Assembly (NCBI RefSeq): GCF_026712205.1
Contig: NZ_JAPPUW010000011.1
Location: 124,001 to 188,000, forward strand
Source: Pelomonas aquatica
GTDB lineage: Bacteria > Pseudomonadota > Gammaproteobacteria > Burkholderiales > Burkholderiaceae_C
Direction of reading: 5' to 3'
DNA length: 64,000 nt
Positions 1 through 7,982 of this stretch are shown here, piece after piece. A program made the translations under genes and the position numbers. A model generated the notes under the pieces. That model ran no database searches and was not told the DNA's origin. It worked only from the letters and a program-made list of their open reading frames with translations. Position 1 is the stretch's first letter, and every line of letters begins with the position of its first letter.

Positions 1-897
1 CTCCTTGGCGAGTCCTTCCGCAAAGTTCTTGCGTTGCTGGCGGCGCCGCTCGGCGGCTTCTCGGATGGCTCGCTGCTCCGCCCAGTGTCGGGCTTGGGCC
101 TCACGCTCCTGACGCAAGCGCACGGTGGCCTCGCCCGCCGCGACGATGCCGTGAGCGATGGCCGCAAGCTTGTTCTCCAGCCGGTCACGCGTGCCGTCGC
201 CCCAGCTCTTACGCCCGGCGTAGTGCCCTTCCAAGCTGAGCCTCAACTGTCCATTGAACTTGTAGTCGTATTCGCGCCTGTCGAAGTAGCTGTGCGGCGA
301 CGGTTTGACCGGCCTCTCAATGCGTCGATGGCCCTCCGTCAGGCTCACCCCGAGCAGCTCGCCCTGGACGCGGATGGCGACCCGCTTGCCTTCCTTGTCA
401 TGGACCAGCGCAGCACCGACTTGAGGCAAGACGCGTTCGAGGGCATCCAAACTAAGCGCGGCGCGACGAACCGTCTGCGCCGACAGACTGCAGCGCACCA
501 CCTGGGCTGAGCCGCAGCCCAAAAAGCCACTGGCCGTCGGTTTCGCTTTCGAGAGCGCAGCAAGCGTCGCAGCGGCCACGGGCGCCAAGACCTCGGCCTC
601 CGAATCGCGCACGGTGACGGCCACCGCTGGCGCAGGAACTGATGCCTCCGCCACGGCGGGGAGCCGGTGCTGCTGAGCGTTCAGCGTCACCATCTCATCG
701 CCCGAACCAGACAGCGGTGGACGCGACACGGTTTGTCCATGCCGCACCTTGGCCCAGTAGCCCACGGGCGGAGTCGGAACGCCGTGCTTTCGGCAGGCCT
801 TCGACAACCCGACGTCCGAGATATCAAACTCCTTCGCCAAGATGCGAATCGGTGTGTGCCACACGCGTTGATAGAGGTCCCTGCGAGAAATTTGCAT
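1..897 (-). CDS. Accessory protein of unknown function, cut by the left edge
   Basis: The frame reads leftward and stays open to base 1, so at least 299 residues are visible and the C-terminus is missing. I chose the ATG at 897 because a GGAG lies about 6 bases before it; an in-frame ATG at 942 would add 15 residues. The N-terminus (SRRDLYQRVWHTP, then ISDVGLSKACRKHG and GYWAKV) looks like a short helix-turn-helix-like module. I recall this from uncharacterised proteins found near integrases and mobile islands. The middle is Ala/Val-rich and the visible end is a charged, probably coiled-coil stretch rich in Arg, Glu and Gln. I cannot assign a biochemical function. It is probably island cargo, given the integrase and tRNA-Phe to its right. 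Confidence 0.7.
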   Translation of the reverse strand, partial: MQISRRDLYQRVWHTPIRILAKEFDISDVGLSKACRKHGVPTPPVGYWAKVRHGQTVSRPPLSGSGDEMVTLNAQQHRLPAVAEASVPAPAVAVTVRDSEAEVLAPVAAATLAALSKAKPTASGFLGCGSAQVVRCSLSAQTVRRAALSLDALERVLPQVGAALVHDKEGKRVAIRVQGELLGVSLTEGHRRIERPVKPSPHSYFDRREYDYKFNGQLRLSLEGHYAGRKSWGDGTRDRLENKLAAIAHGIVAAGEATVRLRQEREAQARHWAEQRAIREAAERRRQQRKNFAEGLAKE

Positions 898-1114
898 CCA
901 CGGCTCCGCGCTGAAAGCACCCTGGCACGGGATGAAATCCATTCGGCCGCACCCGCCCGTCCCTGGGGCTGACGGCATTTTCGTGAAGAGCCCTTCGACC
1001 CTCACCAATGGCACGCAGCCCAGACTGGATGCGGCAACACGGCTCAAGACGAACGGCGGGATAAACATCAGCGCCTAAACGGGACATCACCTGTTTTTCA
1101 TGAGGCCACCCGCG

Positions 1115-1324
1115 ATGTCCACTGCTACTTCCCCCATCCTGCTTAAAAAGGCCGAGGTCTGCCAACGCCTGTCGATGTCTGTCCGTGCCCTGGAAGGCAA
1201 GGTCAAGGAGGGCGCATTCCCTCCCCCAGTTCGCCTAGGCAAGCACGTCTACTGGAGTGAACTTGCGGTCAACGCGTGGAAGGCGCGCATGTTTGGGCCG
1301 CAGGAGGCATGGCGCCCCCGCTAA
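1115..1324 (+). CDS. AlpA-like helix-turn-helix DNA-binding protein
   Basis: This 69-residue protein has the layout of the AlpA/excisionase-type HTH family: LLKKAEVCQRLSMSVRALEG forms the helix-turn-helix, followed by GAFPPPVRLGKHVYWSEL and a short C-terminal helix. Family members are small regulators of integrase and excision genes on prophages and genomic islands. The ATG at 1115 is preferred because the protein then begins MSTATSPILL as in relatives and an AGG lies upstream; an ATG at 1100 in the same frame would add five residues. It is divergent from the partial gene at the left edge and convergent with the gene ending at 1346. A role as excisionase or transcriptional switch for the tRNA-Phe island is inferred from context. 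Confidence 0.75.
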   Translation: MSTATSPILLKKAEVCQRLSMSVRALEGKVKEGAFPPPVRLGKHVYWSELAVNAWKARMFGPQEAWRPR

Positions 1325-1345
1325 GGCACGTGTTGGCTGGCGCTC

Positions 1346-2284
1346 TCAGCGAGCCCAGCCTAAGTCACGCAGAAGGAAGGCAAACGCTTCGAGCGCAAAC
1401 AAGCCGTCCGCTTCCGTCACCGGCGGCGTGCCCAGCCGGACCTGCTCGTTCGGCTTCCCACGTGGATGCAGCATGCGGATGATGTCGGCCGCGCTGCGCC
1501 GAAGCTTGGCTTGCTCGGGCAAAGCGGCAACGACCTCCCCCAGGTCCTTCTCAAGCAGGTCCCGGGCCTTCCCCTGCTCGACCAGCATTTCCGCCAGCAC
1601 CACCGTCGCCGCCGCCCGGCACAAGTCCACCAAAGCAATGCCACTCTGACGATGGGCGGCGTCCACCACTTTGGCGACCGCCTCGGTCACTCGCTTGCGA
1701 GCAGCGGCCGGGATGGCCTCGGTCAGCAACTCCGGCAAGAAGCCAAAGTTCAAGCGCGCCTTCAGGGTCACGACATCGTGGTCATGGTCCGCGCGCTCCA
1801 CCGCGACGACGCTCCATGCCGTCACAGCAGGTTGGGCGCCAAGAACCACCACAGGTTCCGGCGAGGGCCCCAGCCGCTCCACGAGCCGCGTCATCGGCAC
1901 GAACGTCAGCAGCGACAGGTTCACTTGGCCCGCGCCGTTTTTCGTCTTGCTCGCATCGCTGGCCGTCGGATGTGGATGGACCCACCACAGCGCCGGTTGG
2001 CCTGCACTCAGACTGGGCTCGTAGAAGCGACCGCGCCGAATGCGCGACACGGGGTCGAAGAAGTCTTCTCTGAAGACCACCGAGGCGTTGCGCAGCGCGC
2101 CCGTATTGGGCACCTGGGCCCAGTCTTCGGGTTCACGAATGAACGTCGCACGCAGCAACAGAGGTGCGGGCCACAGGCCATGCCCGAAATTCGAGAGGCC
2201 CTCGTAGACGAGGTTCGTGTTCGGGTCGATACCAATCATCAGGCGGGGTGCAGGCGCAAGAGCAACAAAAAGCAGGGCACGCAT
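1346..2284 (-). CDS. Uncharacterised protein downstream of the integrase
   Basis: This protein of about 312 residues is not one I recognise. The N-terminal third carries aromatic-rich stretches (YEGLSNFGHGLWPAP, then FYEPSLSAGQPALWWVHPHP). The last 120 residues are mostly helical and Ala/Glu-rich. No signal peptide or membrane span stands out. An ATG at 2284 is used; a GTG at 2332 would overlap the integrase stop at 2314, and an ATG at 2239 is also possible, since none has a clear ribosome-binding site. It lies directly downstream of the integrase on the same strand and probably shares its transcript. Codon use is less GC-biased than in the housekeeping genes, which fits island cargo. Confidence 0.6.
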   Translation of the reverse strand: MRALLFVALAPAPRLMIGIDPNTNLVYEGLSNFGHGLWPAPLLLRATFIREPEDWAQVPNTGALRNASVVFREDFFDPVSRIRRGRFYEPSLSAGQPALWWVHPHPTASDASKTKNGAGQVNLSLLTFVPMTRLVERLGPSPEPVVVLGAQPAVTAWSVVAVERADHDHDVVTLKARLNFGFLPELLTEAIPAAARKRVTEAVAKVVDAAHRQSGIALVDLCRAAATVVLAEMLVEQGKARDLLEKDLGEVVAALPEQAKLRRSAADIIRMLHPRGKPNEQVRLGTPPVTEADGLFALEAFAFLLRDLGWAR

Positions 2285-2313
2285 GGTAGCGAGCGCCTGC
2301 CCTCGTTCAGCGC

Positions 2314-3696
2314 TCACCGTCGGCCAGACCACGCACCGCGACGCGCGCGGAAATCCAGTCGCACCACATTGCCCACGGTATCGACGCCTGTGTCACTCAC
2401 GCTATCGGCGGGCGGCATTGAATGCACCGGGGCTTCCTCGGCCGGCGTCGTGGCTGCTGCGGCTGGTGCTGCAGCAAGGGGCTGCGGCGCATGCAGCACG
2501 GCCACCACGTCGCTGGCCTTGACGTTCACGTAGCGCTCCAGCTGCGACAAGGTCTTGTGCCCCGTCAGCGCCCTCACCAAGAAGATGTTGCCGGTCCGCA
2601 GCGCCATGCGCGTGGCCGCCGTGTGCCGCAGGTCGTGAATACGCAGGTCGGCGATGCCCGCGCGCTCACAGGCCCGCTTCCACGCCGCCTTGAGCGACTC
2701 GTAACTCATCTCGACGATGGGGGCGTCGGGGTCGGGAGGATTGAGTCGGGCGAGCTCCTTCAAGGCCTCGATGGCCTTGGGCGAGAGCGGGACGTCGCGC
2801 ATCGAATTCTTTGAATCTCGCAGCTTCAGCAGCTTGCTGTCCCAGTCGACATCCTTCCAGCACGCGTACTCCAGCGGCTCGCCGCTGCGCATGGCCGTTT
2901 CCGTGAGCAGGGTCATGGTGGGGCCAACCAATTGGTTGCGGCATTCCTGAATGGCTTCGTCCAATCGCCGCTGCTCGTCGGCGGACATCACGCGGTCGCG
3001 ACCGTTGTCGACCTTGGGCATCTTCAGCCGGATGGCAGGGTTGGCCTCCGGCTCGCTCCAGCACCACACATGACGCATGTAGTTGAAGCTGCCTCGCAGG
3101 AGCGCCCGCTCCAGCTGCAAGGTGGCCGGTTTTCGGGCCTTGCGCAGCTCGTCCATCAGCTCCTGCACGTCGTAGGGCTGAATGTCGCAAACCTTCATGC
3201 CCGCCAAGCGCGCACGCACGGCGTCTGCTCGCGCCGTCTCGCTGGCCTGCTCGTTGCGATGCTGGGTGAGCCCTCGAGGGATGGCGCGTGCCTCTTGCGG
3301 GGGCACCAGCGCCACCTTGAAGTACTGACGCTCCCCTGCGGCTTGCTCCGGCGCTTCGCCTTCAGCCGAGGCCTGTACCGTGCACTTGGTGACCTTGAGC
3401 GTGGCGAGTCCCGCTGCACGCAGATAGACGTTGATGCGCCGGGCCTCTTGGACGGCGCCCTTCAAGAACGGGAGACGGTCGCAAGCCATGTCCTGCAGAG
3501 CCTGGGCCAGCGTCGTTCGGCGCGGCCCCAAGCCCTTGGGGCGGCCACGCTCGCTCAGCGGCTTGAGCAGCTTCTCCATGGCCTTCTCGGCCGCAGCCTT
3601 GGTCGCCTTGCCCGACACGTAGAAGTCCTGCCCAAAAACGCGTCGACGCAGGGACCAGCCAATGCCTTCCTTGCGCGGCTCAGCTTGCTTAGCCAT
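2314..3696 (-). CDS. Tyrosine-type site-specific recombinase (island integrase)
   Basis: This enzyme cuts and rejoins DNA at attachment sites to integrate or excise the mobile element. Counting from the ATG at 3696 (460 residues), the catalytic set is complete: R270 (TAMRSGEP), K296 (RDSKNSMRDVPL), H354 and R357 (HDLRHTAATRM), H380 (LTGHKTLSQ) and the nucleophile Y389. The N-terminal 200 residues hold the arm-binding and core-binding regions. The C-terminus has a Pro/Ala-rich tail of about 60 residues. The open frame extends to 3744, but MAKQAEP at 3696 is the natural start. The gene begins about 390 bp from the 3' end of tRNA-Phe, the classic position of an integrase that uses the tRNA as its attachment site. 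All catalytic residues are present, so it should be active. Confidence 0.93.
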   Translation of the reverse strand: MAKQAEPRKEGIGWSLRRRVFGQDFYVSGKATKAAAEKAMEKLLKPLSERGRPKGLGPRRTTLAQALQDMACDRLPFLKGAVQEARRINVYLRAAGLATLKVTKCTVQASAEGEAPEQAAGERQYFKVALVPPQEARAIPRGLTQHRNEQASETARADAVRARLAGMKVCDIQPYDVQELMDELRKARKPATLQLERALLRGSFNYMRHVWCWSEPEANPAIRLKMPKVDNGRDRVMSADEQRRLDEAIQECRNQLVGPTMTLLTETAMRSGEPLEYACWKDVDWDSKLLKLRDSKNSMRDVPLSPKAIEALKELARLNPPDPDAPIVEMSYESLKAAWKRACERAGIADLRIHDLRHTAATRMALRTGNIFLVRALTGHKTLSQLERYVNVKASDVVAVLHAPQPLAAAPAAAATTPAEEAPVHSMPPADSVSDTGVDTVGNVVRLDFRARRGAWSGRR

Positions 3697-3789
3697 GACG
3701 CACCTCCGTCGAGGTAGCGCCAGACATGGCCAGGGCGGTGGCAAAAAATCGCGAGCCGGCGGCCGCGAGCGAAACGGATGTCCTCATGA

Positions 3790-3812
3790 CAACTCCAATT
3801 ACCTAGGAGTTG
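3790..3812. promoter_or_regulatory. Inverted repeat upstream of the integrase
   Basis: CAACTCC at 3790-3796 is mirrored by GGAGTTG at 3806-3812 with a 9-base AT-rich spacer. It lies about 95 bp upstream of the integrase start. The size and position fit an operator or a recombinase/excisionase arm site; no regulator can be named. Confidence 0.4.
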
Positions 3813-4025
3813 CGTGTATTCAGACGGGTTTATTCCTGGGCTCGAAACCGCCCTCTCGCGTGAATTCCTTCACGGAGTGCGGCCACCGCGGCTGCGTTTT
3901 CAACCCTGCGCGTCCTGCGCAGCGAAGCGCAAACAAGCGCAGCACCACGCGGGCAATGTCGCTGGCGCGCAGTGTCGGCCTGTTGCATTGCCAGACGAGT
4001 GCCAGAAACAGGGGTTTTAAACGCA

Positions 4026-4055
4026 AAACGGCGACCACTTTCGGGGCCGCCGTTT
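4026..4055 (-). terminator. Rho-independent terminator-like hairpin
   Basis: AAACGGCG (4026-4033) pairs with CGCCGTTT (4048-4055). Read leftward, the stem is followed by a T-rich run (TTTTGCGTTT). It lies just past the 3' end of tRNA-Phe and is suited to end the tRNA transcript before the island integrase. Confidence 0.55.
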
Positions 4056-4060
4056 ACGCT

Positions 4061-4083
4061 AAGTCCTTGTTGGTAAAGGACTT
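4061..4083 (-). terminator. Second hairpin directly after tRNA-Phe
   Basis: AAGTCCTT (4061-4068) and AAGGACTT (4076-4083) form a perfect 8-bp stem with a 7-base loop, 6 bases past the tRNA CCA end. It may help terminate or process the tRNA. It is also a candidate for the crossover-flanking part of the island attachment site. Confidence 0.4.
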
Positions 4084-4089
4084 GTGTTC

Positions 4090-4165
4090 TGGTGGCCTGG
4101 GGCGGAATCGAACCACCGACACGCGGATTTTCAATCCGCTGCTCTACCAACTGAGCTACCAGGCC
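4090..4165 (-). tRNA. tRNA-Phe (anticodon GAA)
   Basis: Read leftward, the 76-base cloverleaf has a 7-bp acceptor stem (GGCCTGG / CCAGGCC), the D-arm AGCTCAGTTGGTAGAGC, the anticodon stem-loop CGGATTGAAAATCCG with anticodon GAA, the T-arm GGTTCGATTCC, discriminator A and an encoded CCA. It decodes phenylalanine codons. The gene lies about 70 bp beyond the stop of the ntrX-type regulator, and its 3' end faces the integrase. Integration into tRNA 3' ends rebuilds the gene, which explains why it is intact. Confidence 0.97.
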
Positions 4166-4233
4166 TTGTTCTGGTCACCTCAACGCGTACCGCGTTTCAG
4201 CGAAGTCCGCGACTATAGCACAGCGCCCGTCGG

Positions 4234-4935
4234 TCAGCCGCCCGCGCCGCGCTTGTTGCGGCTGAGGTCGACGCCGAGCTGCTTGAGCTTGCGGTAGAGG
4301 TGGGTGCGCTCCAGGCCGGTCTTCTCGGCCACGCGGGTCATGGAGCCGTTTTCCTTGGCGAGGTGGAACTCGAAATAGCTCTTCTCGAAGGCGTCGCGCG
4401 CCTCGCGCAGCGGGCGGTCGAGTTCGAAGCTCTGCTCGGACGCGAGCATGCCGCCGCCGGCCATGTGGCCGGACAGGTTCACGCCATGGCTGGGCACCGC
4501 GGGCAGGCCGCTGGGCTCGGGGCGGGCATAGCTGGGCAGGCCGGCCGCGGCGGGCGCGGGGCGCGGCGGCGCGGCCTTGACCAGGGCCTGCTCGACGGCG
4601 CGCAGCAGCTTCTGCAGCGTGATGGGCTTTTCGAGGAAGGCGATGGCACCGAACTTGGTGGCCTCGACCGCCGTGTCGATGGTGCCGTGGCCGCTCATCA
4701 TGATGACGGGCATGGTCAGCAGGCCGGCGCCGCCCCATTCCTTGAGCAGGGTCACGCCGTCGACGTCGGGCATCCAGATGTCGAGAAGCACGAGGTCGGG
4801 GCGCATGCGCTCGCGCACCGCCCGGGCCTGGGTGGCGTTCTCGGCAAGCTCGATGGTGTGCCCCTCGTCGCTGAGGATTTCGGACAACAGGGCGCGGATG
4901 CCCAGTTCGTCGTCGACAACAAGAATGGTGGCCAT
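4234..4935 (-). CDS. NtrX-type response regulator lacking the AAA+ domain
   Basis: This is a 233-residue response regulator. The receiver domain spans roughly residues 1-120, with acidic pocket D9/D10, phospho-acceptor D52 (LVLLDIWMPD), S81 and K103 (FLEKPITLQ). A Pro/Ala-rich linker follows. Residues 175-228 form a Fis-type helix-turn-helix (NGSMTRVAEKTGLERTHLYR), closely matching the C-terminus of NtrX. Full NtrX proteins are about 450 residues and carry a sigma-54 AAA+ domain between these parts; here that domain is absent. The protein should therefore bind DNA but not activate sigma-54 polymerase by itself. It lies downstream of its cognate-looking NtrY kinase, separated by 168 bp containing a hairpin. 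It probably signals redox or nitrogen state. Confidence 0.88.
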   Translation of the reverse strand: MATILVVDDELGIRALLSEILSDEGHTIELAENATQARAVRERMRPDLVLLDIWMPDVDGVTLLKEWGGAGLLTMPVIMMSGHGTIDTAVEATKFGAIAFLEKPITLQKLLRAVEQALVKAAPPRPAPAAAGLPSYARPEPSGLPAVPSHGVNLSGHMAGGGMLASEQSFELDRPLREARDAFEKSYFEFHLAKENGSMTRVAEKTGLERTHLYRKLKQLGVDLSRNKRGAGG

Positions 4936-5041
4936 GAATCCTCAGAAGCTGTGAATGAATCCCGCGCGGCCGAGCGGGCCGCCGCGACGTTGCCAGTCAA
5001 GGCGCAAAGCGGAATCGCAGCGCGGGCTGCGGTGAGCATTT

Positions 5042-5064
5042 GCAACGCCGGATGGCGGCGTTGC
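5042..5064 (-). other. Perfect hairpin between the ntrY-type and ntrX-type genes
   Basis: GCAACGCCG (5042-5050) pairs with CGGCGTTGC (5056-5064) around a 5-base loop, inside the 168-bp gap of an otherwise tight operon. No T-run follows on the coding strand. It looks more like a processing or stability element, or an attenuator, than a simple terminator. Confidence 0.45.
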
Positions 5065-5103
5065 GGGGTCACGAGCGGTCGTGTGGGGTTCGTTCACAGC
5101 TTC

Positions 5104-7392
5104 TCAAGTCTTGGCGCCCTGTGCACCGGGCTCGGTGGCAGGCGCCAGATTGGAAAATGATAGCGAAACTTGCGCGCCGATCACGGCGGCCTCGTGGCCG
5201 TCGTCCGGGGGAGAACCCGCATCGGGAGCGGGATGCAGGTTGCGCAGCGCGATGCTGGCGCCGTGCTCGTCGGCAATCTTCTTGACGACGGCCAGGCCCA
5301 GGCCTGTGCCCTTGGTCTTGGTCGTCACATAGGGCTCGAAGGCGCGCTTGAGCACCTTCTCGGCGAAGCCGTGGCCGTTGTCGATGATGTGCAGGCGCAC
5401 GGCGCGCGGCGCGCCGGCCTCGGTCAGCGACAGCGAGGTGCGCACGACGACGCGGCCGTCGGCGCGGTCGTGCACGGCGTCGAGCGCGTTCTGCACGAGG
5501 TTGTGGATGACCTGGCGCAGCTGGCTGGCATCGCCCTTGATGAAGGGCAGGCGCGGCGCCAGCTCGGCCGTGAGGCCGCCCTTCTCCTGCGCCTCGGCGT
5601 AGAGGCTGAGCACCTCCTGGACGAGGGCGTTGAGGTCCAGGGGCTTGAGCTGGGCCGACGGCAGGCGGGCATAGTCGCGGAACTCGTTGACGAGCTGCTT
5701 CATCGCCTGCACCTGGTTGACGATGGTGGCCACGGAGCGCACGAGCATGCCCTGGTCGGCGCCTTCGAGCTTGGCTTCGAGCTTGTGCTGCAGGCGCTCG
5801 GCGGAGAGCTGGATGGGCGTCAGCGGGTTCTTGATCTCGTGGGCCAGGCGGCGTGCGACCTCGCTCCAGGCCGCCGAGCGCTGGGCCGAGACGATCTCTG
5901 AGATGTCGTCGAAGACGACGAGGCGGGCGCGCTGGGGCAGCGGCGCGCCGCGCACCAGCAGGGTCAGCGGGTCCTGCTTGGGGTCGAGCTGCAGCTCGAA
6001 GGACTCCTGCCAGAGCTCGCGGTCCATGTCGCGCTCGGCGGGGTCGGGGCCGAGGTGCTGGGCGAAGCGCCGGTCCAGCGCGGCGGCGAACTCGGCCAGG
6101 CCCGGCACGTCGGCCAGCGGCCGGCCGGCATAGGCCGACAGCGGCAGGCGCAGGATGCGCGTGGCGCCGGGGTTCACGGTCTCGAGGTGGCCCGCCGCGT
6201 CCAAGACGAGGACGCCGGCGGTCAGGTTGTCGAGGATGGTCTGCAGATGGGTGCGGGCGCTCTCCAGCTCGGCCACGCTGCGCTGCACCTGCTCGCGCGC
6301 GTCGGACAGCTGCTCGGTCATGTCGGCGAAGGAGCGGGTCAGGCCGCCGAGCTCGTCGCGCGACGCGAGCACGGGCCGCACGGACAGGTCGCCCTGGGCC
6401 ACCTGGCGCATGCCGTCGGCCAGCATCAGCAGCGGCCGCGCGAGCTGGTTGCCCAGCGTGACGGCCAGCAGCAGGGCCGCGAACACGGCGAGGATGAGCA
6501 CCAGCGTCAGCGTGCCCAGATACATGCGGCGCAGGCCGACGCGTTCCAGCGAACGCTGCTGGTATTCGCTGTTGGCGGCCTGCACGGCCAGCGCGTTGCT
6601 GAGCATGCTGGCCGGGATGCGCTGCACCACCATCAGATAGCGCTCGCCCAGGCCCAGGCGCAGCTCGGTGTTGGGCAGCAGGGCCAGCGCGCGGACCTGG
6701 GCGCCGCCCCGCAGGGCCTCGGTCTCGTCCTCCAGGCCTTCGAGCTGGCTGGCCGGCACGCCGCCGCGGGCCCGCGTCAGCAGGCCGTCGCTGGGCCGGT
6801 CGGGCGTGAGCTGGCGCGTGTCGCCGCCGCTCTCGAGCAGGATCTGGCCGCGGCCGCCGACGATGGCGACGGTGCGCGCGCCGAGCTTGTCGCGCAGGCG
6901 CTCCAGCGCGAGCAGCTGGGGCGTGTTGGCGTCGGAGAGCTGGTCGGCGGCGTCGCGGGTCTTGGTGCCGAGGTCGGCCACCAGCGCGTCGAGCGTGCCG
7001 CGGCCGAGGTTGAGGCCGGCCTCCAGCGCGGTGGCGAGCTTGACGTCGAACCAGGTCTCGATGCTGCGGTTCACGAACTGGTAGGACACCGCGTAGATCA
7101 TCACGCCGGGCACGACGCCGACGAGGGCGAAGATGCCGGCCAGCTTGAACAGCAGCCGGCTGCCGAAGCGGCCCCGGCGCACGCGCATGACGAGGCGCAC
7201 CGCGGCGACCAGGATGACCAGGGTCAGCACGGCGGCCACCGCCACGTTGACCCAGAACAGCCAGTGATAATGGCGCTCGAAGAAGCCGCGCTCGCTGGTC
7301 GTGCCGACGGACAGCAGGAAGGCCAGCACGCCGGCCACGCCGGTCAGGGTCACCAGCGTGATGACCCAGCCCCATCGCGCGGTTCTGGTCAT
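5104..7392 (-). CDS. ntrY: NtrY-type membrane sensor histidine kinase
   Basis: This 762-residue kinase has N-terminal membrane helices (about residues 8-28, 43-66 and 80-102). A periplasmic sensor region of about 190 residues follows, then another helix near 290-312. A HAMP domain (about 312-362), a PAS-like domain (about 375-490) and the dimerisation domain come next. H518 in RRLAHEIKNPLTPIQL is the phosphorylated histidine. The ATPase domain shows the N-box (HNLVQNALDA), the G1 box (IDNGHGF) and the G2 box (KTKGTGLGLA). This layout and length match NtrY, partner of NtrX in alpha- and betaproteobacteria. It is transcribed with rsmB and DUF4390 upstream, 22 bp after the DUF4390 stop. The natural substrate should be the short NtrX-type regulator downstream. 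Confidence 0.92.
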   Translation of the reverse strand: MTRTARWGWVITLVTLTGVAGVLAFLLSVGTTSERGFFERHYHWLFWVNVAVAAVLTLVILVAAVRLVMRVRRGRFGSRLLFKLAGIFALVGVVPGVMIYAVSYQFVNRSIETWFDVKLATALEAGLNLGRGTLDALVADLGTKTRDAADQLSDANTPQLLALERLRDKLGARTVAIVGGRGQILLESGGDTRQLTPDRPSDGLLTRARGGVPASQLEGLEDETEALRGGAQVRALALLPNTELRLGLGERYLMVVQRIPASMLSNALAVQAANSEYQQRSLERVGLRRMYLGTLTLVLILAVFAALLLAVTLGNQLARPLLMLADGMRQVAQGDLSVRPVLASRDELGGLTRSFADMTEQLSDAREQVQRSVAELESARTHLQTILDNLTAGVLVLDAAGHLETVNPGATRILRLPLSAYAGRPLADVPGLAEFAAALDRRFAQHLGPDPAERDMDRELWQESFELQLDPKQDPLTLLVRGAPLPQRARLVVFDDISEIVSAQRSAAWSEVARRLAHEIKNPLTPIQLSAERLQHKLEAKLEGADQGMLVRSVATIVNQVQAMKQLVNEFRDYARLPSAQLKPLDLNALVQEVLSLYAEAQEKGGLTAELAPRLPFIKGDASQLRQVIHNLVQNALDAVHDRADGRVVVRTSLSLTEAGAPRAVRLHIIDNGHGFAEKVLKRAFEPYVTTKTKGTGLGLAVVKKIADEHGASIALRNLHPAPDAGSPPDDGHEAAVIGAQVSLSFSNLAPATEPGAQGAKT

Positions 7393-7414
7393 GCGGCCCT
7401 GCGCTCGACCCGGT

Positions 7415-7981
7415 TCACGGCTTCAGCGCGAAGTCCGCGCCGAACTGGCGCTTCTGGTCCACGCTCAGCGCGAAGCCCGCCTGCAGGCCGATCTGCATCG
7501 GCCGCGGCAGCTGGCTGACGTCCAGCCGGTAGCTGAATTCGAGGTAGTAGCTGCCGCCGTCCTCGATGTCCTTGGGCTCGGCGACGCGCCAGCCGCTCTG
7601 GCCGCGCAGCGCGGTCATGGCCTCGTCCAGCGTCGCGAAGCTCTGGTGCAGGCCGCCGGTGGAGACGCGGTACTGCCGGGTCAGCGGCTGCCAGGCCAGG
7701 CGCCAGCTGCGTTCGGTCTGGGCGACGCGGGCGTCGCGCCAGTACCAGCGGCTGCGCAGCACGGTGGCCTCGGCGACGAAATACAGCGGCACGCCCTTGT
7801 GCAGCGCGTCCTCGGCGGCACGGCTGAGCTCGAAGCGGGTCGAGAAGCTCAGCTCCAGGCCGTCGTCGACCCGGTGCGTGGCCAGCTGGGCCAGCTCCAC
7901 GCCCTCGGCCCGCGCTGCGCCCGGCATCAGGGCGATCAGTGCGGCAAGCCAGGCAACGATGACGGCGCGAACGAGGGTCAA
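7415..7981 (-). CDS. DUF4390 exported protein
   Basis: This 188-residue protein has a signal peptide (ending near MPGAARA) followed by a beta-rich domain of the DUF4390 family. Typical features are LSFSTRFELSRAAEDAL, VPLYFVAEATVLRSRWYWRD and the C-terminal FSYRLDVSQLPRPMQIG. The start appears to be TTG at 7981, one base after the rsmB stop, because the next in-frame ATG would fall inside the signal peptide. The family has no proven function. In Burkholderiales it sits consistently between rsmB and ntrY, which hints at a periplasmic or envelope input to the NtrY sensor. That link is inferred from gene order. Confidence 0.87.
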   Translation of the reverse strand: MTLVRAVIVAWLAALIALMPGAARAEGVELAQLATHRVDDGLELSFSTRFELSRAAEDALHKGVPLYFVAEATVLRSRWYWRDARVAQTERSWRLAWQPLTRQYRVSTGGLHQSFATLDEAMTALRGQSGWRVAEPKDIEDGGSYYLEFSYRLDVSQLPRPMQIGLQAGFALSVDQKRQFGADFALKP

Positions 7982-7982
7982 C

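Noticed and set aside
34-510. Open frame on the plus strand at the left edge
   Set aside because: The opposite strand has a coherent protein with a ribosome-binding site and family-like motifs; the plus frame shows none.
3830-4150. Short frame on the minus strand that crosses tRNA-Phe
   Set aside because: It overlaps the tRNA gene and its hairpins. The first residues (MVEQRIENPRVGGSIPPQA) are simply a translation of the tRNA.
4090-4165. Second copy of the tRNA-Phe 3' end in the window as the other att site
   Set aside because: No further copy of the acceptor/T-arm sequence was seen in 1-4000; the far end must lie outside the window.
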